In this document: piece by piece, positions 7,896 to 14,720 of the stretch
Position numbering within the stretch: the stretch's first letter is position 1
Layout of the letters: each line of letters begins with the position of its first letter
Assembly: GCA_041854955.1 (NCBI GenBank)
Contig: JBHADF010000042.1
Span: 1 to 36,722, forward strand
Length of the DNA: 36,722 nt
Source of the DNA: CAMENZ01 sp041854955
GTDB taxonomy: Bacteria; Bacillota; Clostridia; Peptostreptococcales; Anaerovoracaceae
Direction: 5' to 3'
Made by a program: the position numbers and the translations under genes
Notes under the pieces: generated by a model
What the model was told of the DNA's origin: nothing
Database searches by the model: none
What the model saw: the letters and a program-made list of their open reading frames with translations, nothing else

Positions 7896-8600
7896 TCAAA
7901 AATGTAAATTATTGTAAAAATATATTTCTCTTCGCTCTACTTCTATTTCTTCTCGAGGAATTTCCCATTTGTTAAACTCCAAAAAGCTGCTTATTACAAG
8001 CTCAGGGCTTAAATTCGACTGACTTCCGCAATCCAGCAAAGCATCTAAAACTAGGGATTCCCCGGCTATATCCGGCTCTATGCTTCTAATCATAGGCCTT
8101 ATGTCCACAGGGCGGTAATCCTTGGTCTTTTTCTGCCTCTTTAAGGCAGTTATTTCCTTCTGAGCCAGATAGTCATCTTTTAGCTTGGAAAGCCCTTCTC
8201 TTTCGCTTAAAAGCCTCTCAGCTATATTTTCCGGCAAAGGAATCCAAATCCTGTATAATGCCGATTCCGCCTCTCCTGCCAGGGATTTGATGCCCTCCGG
8301 TAGGGTTTCACAGGAAATGAGCTTTATTCCCTCCGGCATTTCCTTGAGCATGCTCCTCATTATTTCTGAGGTTTCATAGGATGATACCGTCTCAAATTCT
8401 ATAAGCTCACATCGGCTGGAATATCCCAAGGAAAGCGGCTGTGCAAAACCCATCTTGGGATGAGGGTTAAAGCCTTGAGAATGGACTAAAGCCATACGTG
8501 TCTTCTTAAAGCTGCGCTTAAAGAGCCTGAGTAAATCCAAGTGGGAGATATATTTTACATAGCCTTCCTTGGAGAACTTTATAACATATCTATTTGCCAT
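7896..8600 (-). CDS. TIGR03936 / DUF2344 radical-SAM-associated protein
   Basis: A 234-residue protein with the family opening YVIKFSKEGYVKYISHLDLLRLFKR and the conserved SQGFNPHPKMGFAQPLSLGYSS block at about 40-64. The family is nearly always encoded beside, or fused to, the TIGR03960 radical-SAM enzyme. Here its start overlaps the end of that gene by 11 bases, and AAGGAGGG lies just before the ATG. The shared role of the pair has not been established as far as I know; an RNA or translation modification is a common guess. Its HPK and basic residues give no clear catalytic signature. Confidence 0.9.
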   Translation of the reverse strand: MANRYVIKFSKEGYVKYISHLDLLRLFKRSFKKTRMALVHSQGFNPHPKMGFAQPLSLGYSSRCELIEFETVSSYETSEIMRSMLKEMPEGIKLISCETLPEGIKSLAGEAESALYRIWIPLPENIAERLLSEREGLSKLKDDYLAQKEITALKRQKKTKDYRPVDIRPMIRSIEPDIAGESLVLDALLDCGSQSNLSPELVISSFLEFNKWEIPREEIEVERREIYFYNNLHF

Positions 8601-10458
8601 TTTCGCCCTCCTTAAGTATGCCGTCCAAAGGACAATTTACCCGTTGATTTATGCCGCAGCCTACACATCCAAGTCGACAGTCCTGTGTAATTTCAGCGTT
8701 TAATGCTTTTTCAGCTTCTCTCATGAGGAATTTTTTGCTTACGGAGCAGTCTATTATATCCCAAGGCAAGACCTCGTCATAACTCCTCTGTCTCGTGGTA
8801 TAAAAATCCCTGTCTATGCCGCTGATTTCAAAGGCTTTTTCCCAAAGGTCAGGCTTGAAATGCTCTGTCCAGCCGTCCAGCTTGCAGCCCAGCTTGAAGG
8901 CCTCATAAAGAAGTCTTCCCGTTCTCCTGTCTCCTCTTGCAAACACTGCTTCGTAGGCGCTGGTAGCGTTATCGTGATAATTAAAGGTAACGCCTTTTAT
9001 CTTCAGCTTCTGTGACAGATAGTTATGCTTTTCCTTAAATTCTTCCGGTGTATTTTGCCCTACCCATTGGAAAGGTGTATCCGCCTTGGGCACAAAATTG
9101 GATACGCTGACGGTAACGTTGAATTTTACACCTTTACCACCGTTTACATCGCTGTTTATCCATCTTATTCTTCTGGCAATATCCGCAATACCGTCCAAAT
9201 CCTCATAGGTCTCCGTAGGAAGCCCTATCATGAAATAGAGTTTAACATTTCGCCATCCCAGCTCCAAGGCTTGCCTGATTGAGTTGAAGATATCATCCTC
9301 TGTAACACCTTTATTGATAACGTCTCTAAGCCTTTGGGTTCCCGCCTCCGGAGCATAGGTCAGCCCGGATTTTTTATATTCCTGTATTCTGTTGAGAACA
9401 TCAAAGGCGAATTTATCGATTCTGAGTGAAGGTAATGATAAAGAGACCTTCTCCTTCTTGGTAAAGTCCGTAAGCTCCATTACCATATCCTCAAACCGGG
9501 AGTGGTCGCTGGTGGACAAAGAAAGAATGGAAAGCTCCTCATGTCCGGTGTTTAAAAGCTGACTTTCGGCCAGATCCAAAATTCTATCCTTGCTTCTTTC
9601 CCGCACGGGACGATAAATCATGCCCGCTTGGCAAAATCTGCAGCCTCTCGTGCAGCCTCTGAAAGTCTCAATCACAGCCCTGTCATGTACAGCCTCGACC
9701 ATTGGAATCAAAGGGTTCTTAGGGAAGTCTACCGTCTCTATCTCAGGTATTATGGCACGCTTTACCACATCCGGTGCTCCCCCGTAGAGTTTACGGAATT
9801 CTTTTATTGTTCCATCATCTTTATATTCTACATCATAAAACTTTGGTACATATACACCGTCCATTTTACATGCTTCTCTGTAGAAATCATCCTTGCTTTT
9901 GCCTTCTTTCTTCATTTCTCCGTAGAGTTTTAAAATATCCGGTAAAAGTTCTTCTCCGTCGCCTATTAAAAACATGTCGATAAAATCAGCCAAAGGCTCA
10001 GGATTATATGCGCAGGGGCCTCCCGCTATTATTACGGGAAATTCCTCACCACGCTCCTTGGCCATAACGGGAATTTGAGCCAAGTCAAGCATATTGAGCA
10101 CTGTGGTAAAGGACATTTCATACTGGAGGGTAAAGCCTACCATATCTAAATCCTTAAGTGCTTCCTTCTTTTCCAATGTCATGAGAGGGATATTTTCATC
10201 TCTCATAAGCTTTTCCATATCAACTCCGGGAGCAAATGCTCTCTGGCAATATAGGCCATTACGGCTGTTTATAACATGGTACAAAATCTGTAACCCTAAA
10301 TAGGACATGCCGATTTCGTACATGTCAGGGAAGCAGAAAGCAAAGTTCACATCTATATCTTCATTATTCTTTATTACAGAGTTTATTTCTCCGCCAATAT
10401 ATCTGCCGGGTTTTTCTACCCTCTTGAGCAGTCTATCCGGCATATTACCTTTTTCCAT
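8590..10458 (-). CDS. TIGR03960 B12-binding-domain-like radical SAM protein
   Basis: A radical S-adenosylmethionine enzyme of unknown substrate. It has an N-terminal cobalamin-binding-like Rossmann region (AFCFPDMYEIGMSYLGLQ; VIIAGGPCAYNPEPLADFIDMF), then the radical-SAM core with the cluster motif CTRGCRFC, the PEAGTQRLRDVINKG motif, and a C-terminal cysteine group (CRLGCVGCGINQRVNC). The frame extends to 10536, but a strong terminator for obg lies inside that extension (10501-10527), so the start is downstream of it. ATG 10458 (preceded by AAGGAGAAGG) and ATG 10443 (better match to the family N-terminus, but a poorly spaced AAAGG) are both possible. It is coupled to the DUF2344 gene. Confidence 0.92.
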   Translation of the reverse strand: MEKGNMPDRLLKRVEKPGRYIGGEINSVIKNNEDIDVNFAFCFPDMYEIGMSYLGLQILYHVINSRNGLYCQRAFAPGVDMEKLMRDENIPLMTLEKKEALKDLDMVGFTLQYEMSFTTVLNMLDLAQIPVMAKERGEEFPVIIAGGPCAYNPEPLADFIDMFLIGDGEELLPDILKLYGEMKKEGKSKDDFYREACKMDGVYVPKFYDVEYKDDGTIKEFRKLYGGAPDVVKRAIIPEIETVDFPKNPLIPMVEAVHDRAVIETFRGCTRGCRFCQAGMIYRPVRERSKDRILDLAESQLLNTGHEELSILSLSTSDHSRFEDMVMELTDFTKKEKVSLSLPSLRIDKFAFDVLNRIQEYKKSGLTYAPEAGTQRLRDVINKGVTEDDIFNSIRQALELGWRNVKLYFMIGLPTETYEDLDGIADIARRIRWINSDVNGGKGVKFNVTVSVSNFVPKADTPFQWVGQNTPEEFKEKHNYLSQKLKIKGVTFNYHDNATSAYEAVFARGDRRTGRLLYEAFKLGCKLDGWTEHFKPDLWEKAFEISGIDRDFYTTRQRSYDEVLPWDIIDCSVSKKFLMREAEKALNAEITQDCRLGCVGCGINQRVNCPLDGILKEGENGK

Positions 10459-10478
10459 TTTCCATTCATCCTTCTCCT

Positions 10479-10496
10479 TATCCAAAGCATTGGATA
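10479..10496 (-). promoter_or_regulatory. Small hairpin abutting the ribosome binding site of the radical SAM gene
   Basis: Perfect 7-bp inverted repeat TATCCAA / TTGGATA with loop TGCT. The right arm overlaps the first bases of the TAAGGAG ribosome binding site, so folding could affect translation of the gene starting at 10458/10443. Short and AT-rich, so chance is possible. Confidence 0.3.
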
Positions 10497-10500
10497 TTGC

Positions 10501-10527
10501 AAAAAACACCGGGAAATCCCGGTGTTT
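10501..10527 (-). terminator. Terminator of obg
   Basis: Perfect 10-bp arms AAACACCGGG (10504-10513) and CCCGGTGTTT (10518-10527) with a four-base loop, followed on the minus strand by TTTTTT. It starts three bases after the obg stop. A textbook intrinsic terminator. Confidence 0.92.
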
Positions 10528-10529
10528 AA

Positions 10530-11834
10530 TTACCATTCATCGAGATATTCCATTTCATATCCGTTTATGCTAATTATACAGCCTTCCTCAAGACCCATTT
10601 CCTTAAGCCTCTCAATAGCTCCGCTCTTTTCTATGTATTTATAGAGATATCTGAGAGAGCCTATATCGGTGAAGTTGGTCGAATTAAATATTTTCGTGAG
10701 CTGTTTTCCCTCTACAAAGAAAATATTGTCCTTCTCATTATATCCCACATTTACATCTCTGTAGGTCGGATCATTTTCTTCCGCTTCAAAATCAAAGTAC
10801 TCAACTTCTTCTTGCGGTATGGGATTCCTTTCCAGTTCTTGGAGCAGATTCAATGCTGCTGTTAAAAGCTCTTTAACACCTATGTCGAAGGCGGCTGATG
10901 TGGGAAATACCTTATAGCCTTTAGATTCTACATATTCTTTAAAGGAAAGATACTGTTGGTCTTCTTCCCCTTTTTCAAGTTCATCTATCTTATTGGCGCA
11001 CACCAGCTGAGGCTTTTTCAGAATATGAGGACTATAGGCTTCCAGCTCCCCGTTAATCTTATCGAAGTCATCCTTTGGGTCTCTACCTTCGGAACCGCTC
11101 ACATCCACCACATGGATCAAAATCTTGGTCCGTTCTATGTGCTTAAGGAACCTGAAGCCCATTCCCATACCTACGGAAGCTCCTTCTATAAGCCCTGCTA
11201 TATCGGCTAAAACGAAGGATTCCTCATAAAGCTTAACAACTCCCAAATTAGGATCTATGGTAGTGAAATGATAATCCGCTATCTTAGGCTGTGCTGACGT
11301 GGCAGAGGCTAAAAATGTGGATTTACCCACATTGGGGAATCCCACCAGACCTACATCCGCCAGGAGCTTGAGCTCTAAAATAACCTTCCTTTCCACAGCT
11401 TCTCCGCCTGCTTCCGCAAAATTAGGGGTTTGACGGATTGAGCTTTTGAAGTGGACATTTCCTCTTCCGCCTTTTCCGCCTTTAGCTGCAACAAAAAACT
11501 GCCCATCCTCTGTAAGGTCACCCATTACCTTGTTTGAAGCTTCGTCTATAACACAGGTACCCATGGGAACCTTTATAACAATATTTTCGCCATATTTACC
11601 GAAACGATTTTTTTTCATTCCGTTCTGGCCGGCTTCCGCCTCGTATTTTCTCTTGAACTTAAAGTCCATGAGAGTTCTCAAATTACGATCTGCCTGGAAA
11701 ATCACGTCTCCGCCTTTTCCTCCGTCACCTCCGTCGGGACCTCCATTGGGAACATAGGGGTCTCTTCTAAAGGTTACTGCACCGTTTCCGCCTTTTCCGG
11801 ATTTAATTATAATCTTGGCTCTATCTACAAACAT
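10530..11834 (-). CDS. obg: Obg family GTPase (ObgE/CgtA)
   Basis: An essential GTPase involved in 50S ribosome assembly and stress control. It has the glycine-rich Obg fold at 1-157, the G domain with P-loop GFPNVGKST at 165-173, switch II DIAGLIEGAS at 211-220 and the ANKIDEL guanine-recognition motif, followed by a C-terminal OCT domain (about 350-434) ending in an acidic tail. The open frame reaches 11885, but the start is set at 11834: GGGAGG lies seven bases before that ATG, MFVDRAKI matches the family N-terminus, and a terminator-like hairpin occupies the upstream extension. It is downstream of rplU and rpmA, the usual order, and has its own strong terminator. Confidence 0.97.
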   Translation of the reverse strand: MFVDRAKIIIKSGKGGNGAVTFRRDPYVPNGGPDGGDGGKGGDVIFQADRNLRTLMDFKFKRKYEAEAGQNGMKKNRFGKYGENIVIKVPMGTCVIDEASNKVMGDLTEDGQFFVAAKGGKGGRGNVHFKSSIRQTPNFAEAGGEAVERKVILELKLLADVGLVGFPNVGKSTFLASATSAQPKIADYHFTTIDPNLGVVKLYEESFVLADIAGLIEGASVGMGMGFRFLKHIERTKILIHVVDVSGSEGRDPKDDFDKINGELEAYSPHILKKPQLVCANKIDELEKGEEDQQYLSFKEYVESKGYKVFPTSAAFDIGVKELLTAALNLLQELERNPIPQEEVEYFDFEAEENDPTYRDVNVGYNEKDNIFFVEGKQLTKIFNSTNFTDIGSLRYLYKYIEKSGAIERLKEMGLEEGCIISINGYEMEYLDEW

Positions 11835-11850
11835 TAAAAGAACCTCCCTT

Positions 11851-11890
11851 TTCAAAAAAGAAAACCCTGAGGAGAAAAGTTCCACAGGGT
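11851..11890 (-). terminator. Terminator or attenuator between rpmA and obg
   Basis: Arms ACCCTG and CAGGGT (11885-11890 and 11864-11869) with an inner GGA/TCC extension, followed on the minus strand by TTTTCTTTTTT. It would lower obg expression relative to rplU-rpmA if it works as an intrinsic terminator; no separate obg promoter is evident. Confidence 0.65.
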
Positions 11891-11901
11891 CATAAACTTA
11901 A

Positions 11902-12162
11902 TTAAGCTTCTTTTGGATAAACACTAACTTGTTTTCTAGTCTTATCTTTTCTCTCAAACTTAACTGCTCCATCGATAGTAGCAAATAAAGTATCGTCTCC
12001 ACCGATACCTACATTGTTACCCGGGTGGAACTTAGTTCCTCTCTGTCTAACCAAAATGCTTCCGGCGCTTACAAACTGACCGTCACCGGCCTTAAGTCCG
12101 AGACGCTTCGACTGCGAGTCACGACCGTTCTTAGAGCTACCTACACCTTTTTTACTTGCCAT
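11902..12162 (-). CDS. rpmA: 50S ribosomal protein bL27
   Basis: An 86-residue bL27, a large-subunit protein whose N-terminal tail reaches the peptidyl-transferase centre. It begins MASKKGVGSSKNGRDSQSKRLG. Firmicute bL27 proteins normally carry a nine-residue-class propeptide (such as ML..LQFFA) that the Prp protease removes; here AGGAGG lies directly before the ATG, which leaves no room for one. The Prp gene, usually between rplU and rpmA, is also absent: the gap is 29 bases. The remaining sequence (VRQRGTKFHPGNNVGIGGDDTLFA) is canonical. Confidence 0.97.
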   Translation of the reverse strand: MASKKGVGSSKNGRDSQSKRLGLKAGDGQFVSAGSILVRQRGTKFHPGNNVGIGGDDTLFATIDGAVKFERKDKTRKQVSVYPKEA

Positions 12163-12191
12163 AAAAAGTACCTCCTAACTATATAAAGTGA

Positions 12192-12695
12192 TTACTTTAA
12201 TGCTGCTTCGATTGTTTCGATGATAACAGCCTTAGTGGCCTTAGCATCTACTTCAATGTTGTTTTCTGCAGCAAAAGCAATAAGTTCATCCTTCTTCATA
12301 TTTGCTGAAATCTTCTTAGCATCCTTAGTTTCTTCAACTGCAGGAGCTACTGCCTTCTCAGCCTTAGGAGCAGCTTTCTTGGATGCCTCTCCCTGAAGTG
12401 AGTCAATCTTAACCATAGTATATGGTTGTCTGTGACCTTGTTTCTTTCTGTAGTCCTTTTTAGCCTTGTACTTGAAGATGATTACCTTCTTTCCCTTGCC
12501 GTTTTCTACAACTGTTCCTGTTACAGTTGTACCTACATAAGGTGCACCTACTTTAATATCGGCACCCTCTCCCAAAACGAGAACATGGTCAAAAACCACT
12601 GTTTCGCCTGCTTCTGCACAAAGTCTTTCTACGGTGATAACATCGCCTTCCTGTACTCTGTACTGCTTTCCGCCTGTTTCAATTACTGCGTACAT
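12192..12695 (-). CDS. rplU: 50S ribosomal protein bL21 with a C-terminal extension
   Basis: Residues 1-102 form a normal bL21 (MYAVIETGGKQYRV at the start; YKAKKDYRKKQGHRQPYT near its end), which binds 23S rRNA in the large subunit. The protein then continues for 65 residues more than the roughly 103 usual for the family: an Ala/Lys/Pro/Glu linker (103-128) and a compact helical segment (129-167) resembling SAP/HeH-type helix-extension-helix domains, with MKKDELIAFAAENNIEVD followed by KAVIIETIEAALK. There is no frameshift or stop between the two parts. It is the first gene of rplU-rpmA-obg, behind an L21 leader and a strong promoter. Confidence 0.95.
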   Translation of the reverse strand: MYAVIETGGKQYRVQEGDVITVERLCAEAGETVVFDHVLVLGEGADIKVGAPYVGTTVTGTVVENGKGKKVIIFKYKAKKDYRKKQGHRQPYTMVKIDSLQGEASKKAAPKAEKAVAPAVEETKDAKKISANMKKDELIAFAAENNIEVDAKATKAVIIETIEAALK

Positions 12696-12782
12696 TTAAT
12701 TTATTCCTCCTCAATCCAGTCTCGCCATCCCAGGTGACAATCCGAATGATTGCACTTCAAAACCTGCTCTGTGCGGCTCAAC
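12696..12782 (-). ncRNA. L21-type ribosomal protein leader
   Basis: The 87-base leader between the predicted start site and the rplU ATG folds into a stem-loop at 12734-12755 (GTG-CAATC / GATTG-CAC, loop ATTCG) enclosed by CAGGT/ACCTG pairing, then GGGATGGCGAGACTGG and the GAGGAGG ribosome binding site. The conserved-looking GCCGCAC and GATGGCGAGACTGG blocks resemble the Rfam L21 leader found before rplU in Firmicutes. Likely role: feedback control by bL21. Recognised from memory, not by a covariance search. Confidence 0.7.
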
Positions 12783-12788
12783 TATGAA

Positions 12789-12817
12789 ATAATATCACGA
12801 GAATGGCTGAATGTCAA
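12789..12817 (-). promoter_or_regulatory. Promoter for rplU-rpmA-obg
   Basis: On the minus strand, perfect -35 TTGACA (12812-12817), a 17-base spacer and -10 TATTAT (12789-12794) with an extended TGA just before it. It lies 45 bases past the recA stop, so ribosomal genes need not depend on recA transcription. Confidence 0.85.
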
Positions 12818-12861
12818 GGATTTTATCAAAATAATTGTGCAAGTCCCAATACAAACGTCAT

Positions 12862-13953
12862 TTATTTTTCGATTACTACTCCATCTTCATCTACGAATAA
12901 ATCCATGATCTCCGCAAGCTCTTCTTCGGTCACTTCAGGTTCCTTTGCATCTTCACCGGGAGTTTTGATCTGATCGAGAAGCTTTGCTTCCAGTTCATCC
13001 ATAGTAGCGGGATGCTGCTTCAAGAATTCTTTCACATTTTCCCTTCCTTGACCGATTCTTTCTCCGTTATAGCTGTACCAGGAGCCGGCCTTTGATACTA
13101 TTCCTGCCTCCGTGGCACAATCCAGTATGTCTCCTGCTCTCGATATACCTTCTCCGTACATTATATCGAATTCAGCCTGCTTGAATGGAGGAGCCACCTT
13201 GTTCTTTACAACCTTAACTCTTGTGCGGTTTCCCACAACATTGTCCCCAACCTTTAAGGATTCGATCTTTCTAACATCAAGACGCATGGATGAGTAGAAT
13301 TTAAGAGCTCGTCCTCCGGTGGTTACCTCCGGGTTTCCGAACATAACTCCCACTTTTTCTCTAAGCTGGTTTATAAATATAACGCAGGTATTGGATTTGT
13401 TAACCGTTCCTGTAATCTTTCTCATAGCTTGAGACATCAATCTTGCCTGGAGACCTACATGAGAATCTCCCATTTCGCCCTGAATTTCAGCTTTGGGAAC
13501 CAAGGCTGCAACTGAGTCTATTACTATTACATCAAGGGCTCCGGAACGGGCCAACATATCGCATATTTCCAAGGCCTGCTCTCCTGTATCGGGCTGAGAA
13601 ACTATCAGGTCCGCCACATTTACGCCTAAGTTCTTTGCATATATGGGATCCAAGGCATGCTCTGCATCTATGAAAGCAGCCTTGCCTCCGGCCTTTTGGG
13701 TTTCGGCAACTATATGTAAGGTAAGGGTTGTCTTTCCCGAGGATTCCGGTCCGAAGATCTCTACTATTCTGCCTCTTGGCACTCCGCCTATACCGGTAGC
13801 TATATCCAAGCTGATAGATCCTGTTGAAACAGATCCTATGTTCAGATGAGATTCGTCACCTAATTTCATTATGGCACCTTTGCCGAATTGTTTCTGTATT
13901 TGAGCCATTGCGGCTTCTAAGGCCTTATCTTTTTCACTTTGATTAACACTCAT
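12862..13953 (-). CDS. recA: Recombinase RecA
   Basis: Binds single-stranded DNA, catalyses strand exchange and triggers LexA self-cleavage. The 363-residue protein has Walker A GPESSGKT at 68-75, Walker B VIVIDSVAAL, the L1 and L2 DNA-binding regions (QARLMSQAMRKI; INQLREKVGVMFGNPEVTTGG) and an acidic C-terminus. The frame extends to 13995, but that ATG lies upstream of the predicted RNA start; ATG 13953, nine bases after GGAGG and followed by the normal RecA N-terminus, is chosen. The gene has its own promoter and a perfect SOS box. It sits downstream of cinA, a common pairing, though here thrH and a promoter lie between. Confidence 0.98.
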   Translation of the reverse strand: MSVNQSEKDKALEAAMAQIQKQFGKGAIMKLGDESHLNIGSVSTGSISLDIATGIGGVPRGRIVEIFGPESSGKTTLTLHIVAETQKAGGKAAFIDAEHALDPIYAKNLGVNVADLIVSQPDTGEQALEICDMLARSGALDVIVIDSVAALVPKAEIQGEMGDSHVGLQARLMSQAMRKITGTVNKSNTCVIFINQLREKVGVMFGNPEVTTGGRALKFYSSMRLDVRKIESLKVGDNVVGNRTRVKVVKNKVAPPFKQAEFDIMYGEGISRAGDILDCATEAGIVSKAGSWYSYNGERIGQGRENVKEFLKQHPATMDELEAKLLDQIKTPGEDAKEPEVTEEELAEIMDLFVDEDGVVIEK

Positions 13954-13972
13954 TTTTTCGTCCCTCCGTTGA

Positions 13973-13984
13973 GAACATTTGTTC
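13973..13984 (-). promoter_or_regulatory. LexA (SOS/Cheo) box of recA
   Basis: GAACATTTGTTC is a perfect GAAC-N4-GTTC palindrome, the core of the Bacillus/Clostridium LexA operator. It lies immediately downstream of the predicted transcription start (about 13988), where a bound repressor would block transcription. No lexA gene is in the window. Confidence 0.88.
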
Positions 13985-13995
13985 TTTACGCTCAT

Positions 13996-14024
13996 ATAAT
14001 ATCTTATTTTTCAATCTCGGTCAA
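13996..14024 (-). promoter_or_regulatory. Promoter for recA
   Basis: On the minus strand, -35 TTGACC (14019-14024), a 17-base spacer and -10 TATTAT (13996-14001). The expected start lies just before the SOS box. Confidence 0.82.
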
Positions 14025-14103
14025 GCATTTTTTATTCATCTCGGCCGCATGGAAATAACTGTAAATTTATTTTACATTATTTTACAGCAAATTACAAGCC
14101 CTT

Positions 14104-14706
14104 TTAAAGAACTTTTTTTATGGCTTCCAAGAGTTCTGAATACTCCTCAAAGGCGGGTATGTCAGGATTGTCCTTTTTTATGGCTTCCGTGGACTTAAAC
14201 AGGAAGCCTGCTTTGGATGCCCTTATCATGGCTAAATCGTTAAAGCTGTCCCCGGAGGCTATAGTATCGAAATTCATGGCGTGAAAGCCCTTTACCGTAG
14301 AATGCTTGGAGTCTTCTATCCTCATCTGTATACCTGTGATTTCACCGTTTTCCTCCACCACAAGCTCATTGCAAAGCAAAGTGGGATAGCCAAGCTTCTT
14401 CATCAAAGGCTGGGCAAATTGGGTGAAGGTATCGCTGATTATCACTACCTGTTGCCCCATTTCCCTGAGCTCATCTAAAAATTCCTTTGCTCCCGGCAAA
14501 GGTTCGATTTTATCAATAACAGCTTGGATTTCCTTTAATCCTAAGCCATGCTCCTTGAGTATGCCGATTCTCCACTTCATGAGTTTATCATAGTCAGGTT
14601 CGTCTCTTGTGGTTCTTTTCAGCTCCGGAATTCCGCTTTCCTCAGCGAAAGCTATCCAAATTTCAGGAACCAGTACCCCTTCCAGATCAAAGCAAATTAA
14701 GTTCAT
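14104..14706 (-). CDS. thrH: ThrH-type phosphoserine phosphatase / homoserine phosphotransferase
   Basis: A 200-residue HAD-superfamily enzyme. In Pseudomonas aeruginosa, ThrH removes phosphate from phosphoserine and can transfer it to homoserine, feeding threonine synthesis. The family signature is very clear: FDLEGVLVPEIWIAFAEESGI at 6-26 with the nucleophile Asp7 and Glu9, TTRDEPDYDKLMKWR at about 32-46, the SDTF motif II, and GDSFND motif IV. Length is normal. GGAGG lies six bases before the ATG. It follows cinA by 14 bases, so it is probably the last gene of the asd-led operon; asd supplies the homoserine precursor, a plausible metabolic link. Confidence 0.9.
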   Translation of the reverse strand: MNLICFDLEGVLVPEIWIAFAEESGIPELKRTTRDEPDYDKLMKWRIGILKEHGLGLKEIQAVIDKIEPLPGAKEFLDELREMGQQVVIISDTFTQFAQPLMKKLGYPTLLCNELVVEENGEITGIQMRIEDSKHSTVKGFHAMNFDTIASGDSFNDLAMIRASKAGFLFKSTEAIKKDNPDIPAFEEYSELLEAIKKVL

Positions 14707-14720
14707 ATATGTCCTCCCGA

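Noticed and set aside
12786..12799. GTGATATTAT similar to the trx operator at the rplU -10
   Set aside because: The second half-site is missing (ATTTCA rather than ATCAC) and the overlap with TATTAT explains the similarity.
13954..13995. Longer RecA starting at 13995
   Set aside because: That ATG lies upstream of the predicted RNA start and the SOS box; the normal RecA N-terminus begins at 13953 after GGAGG.
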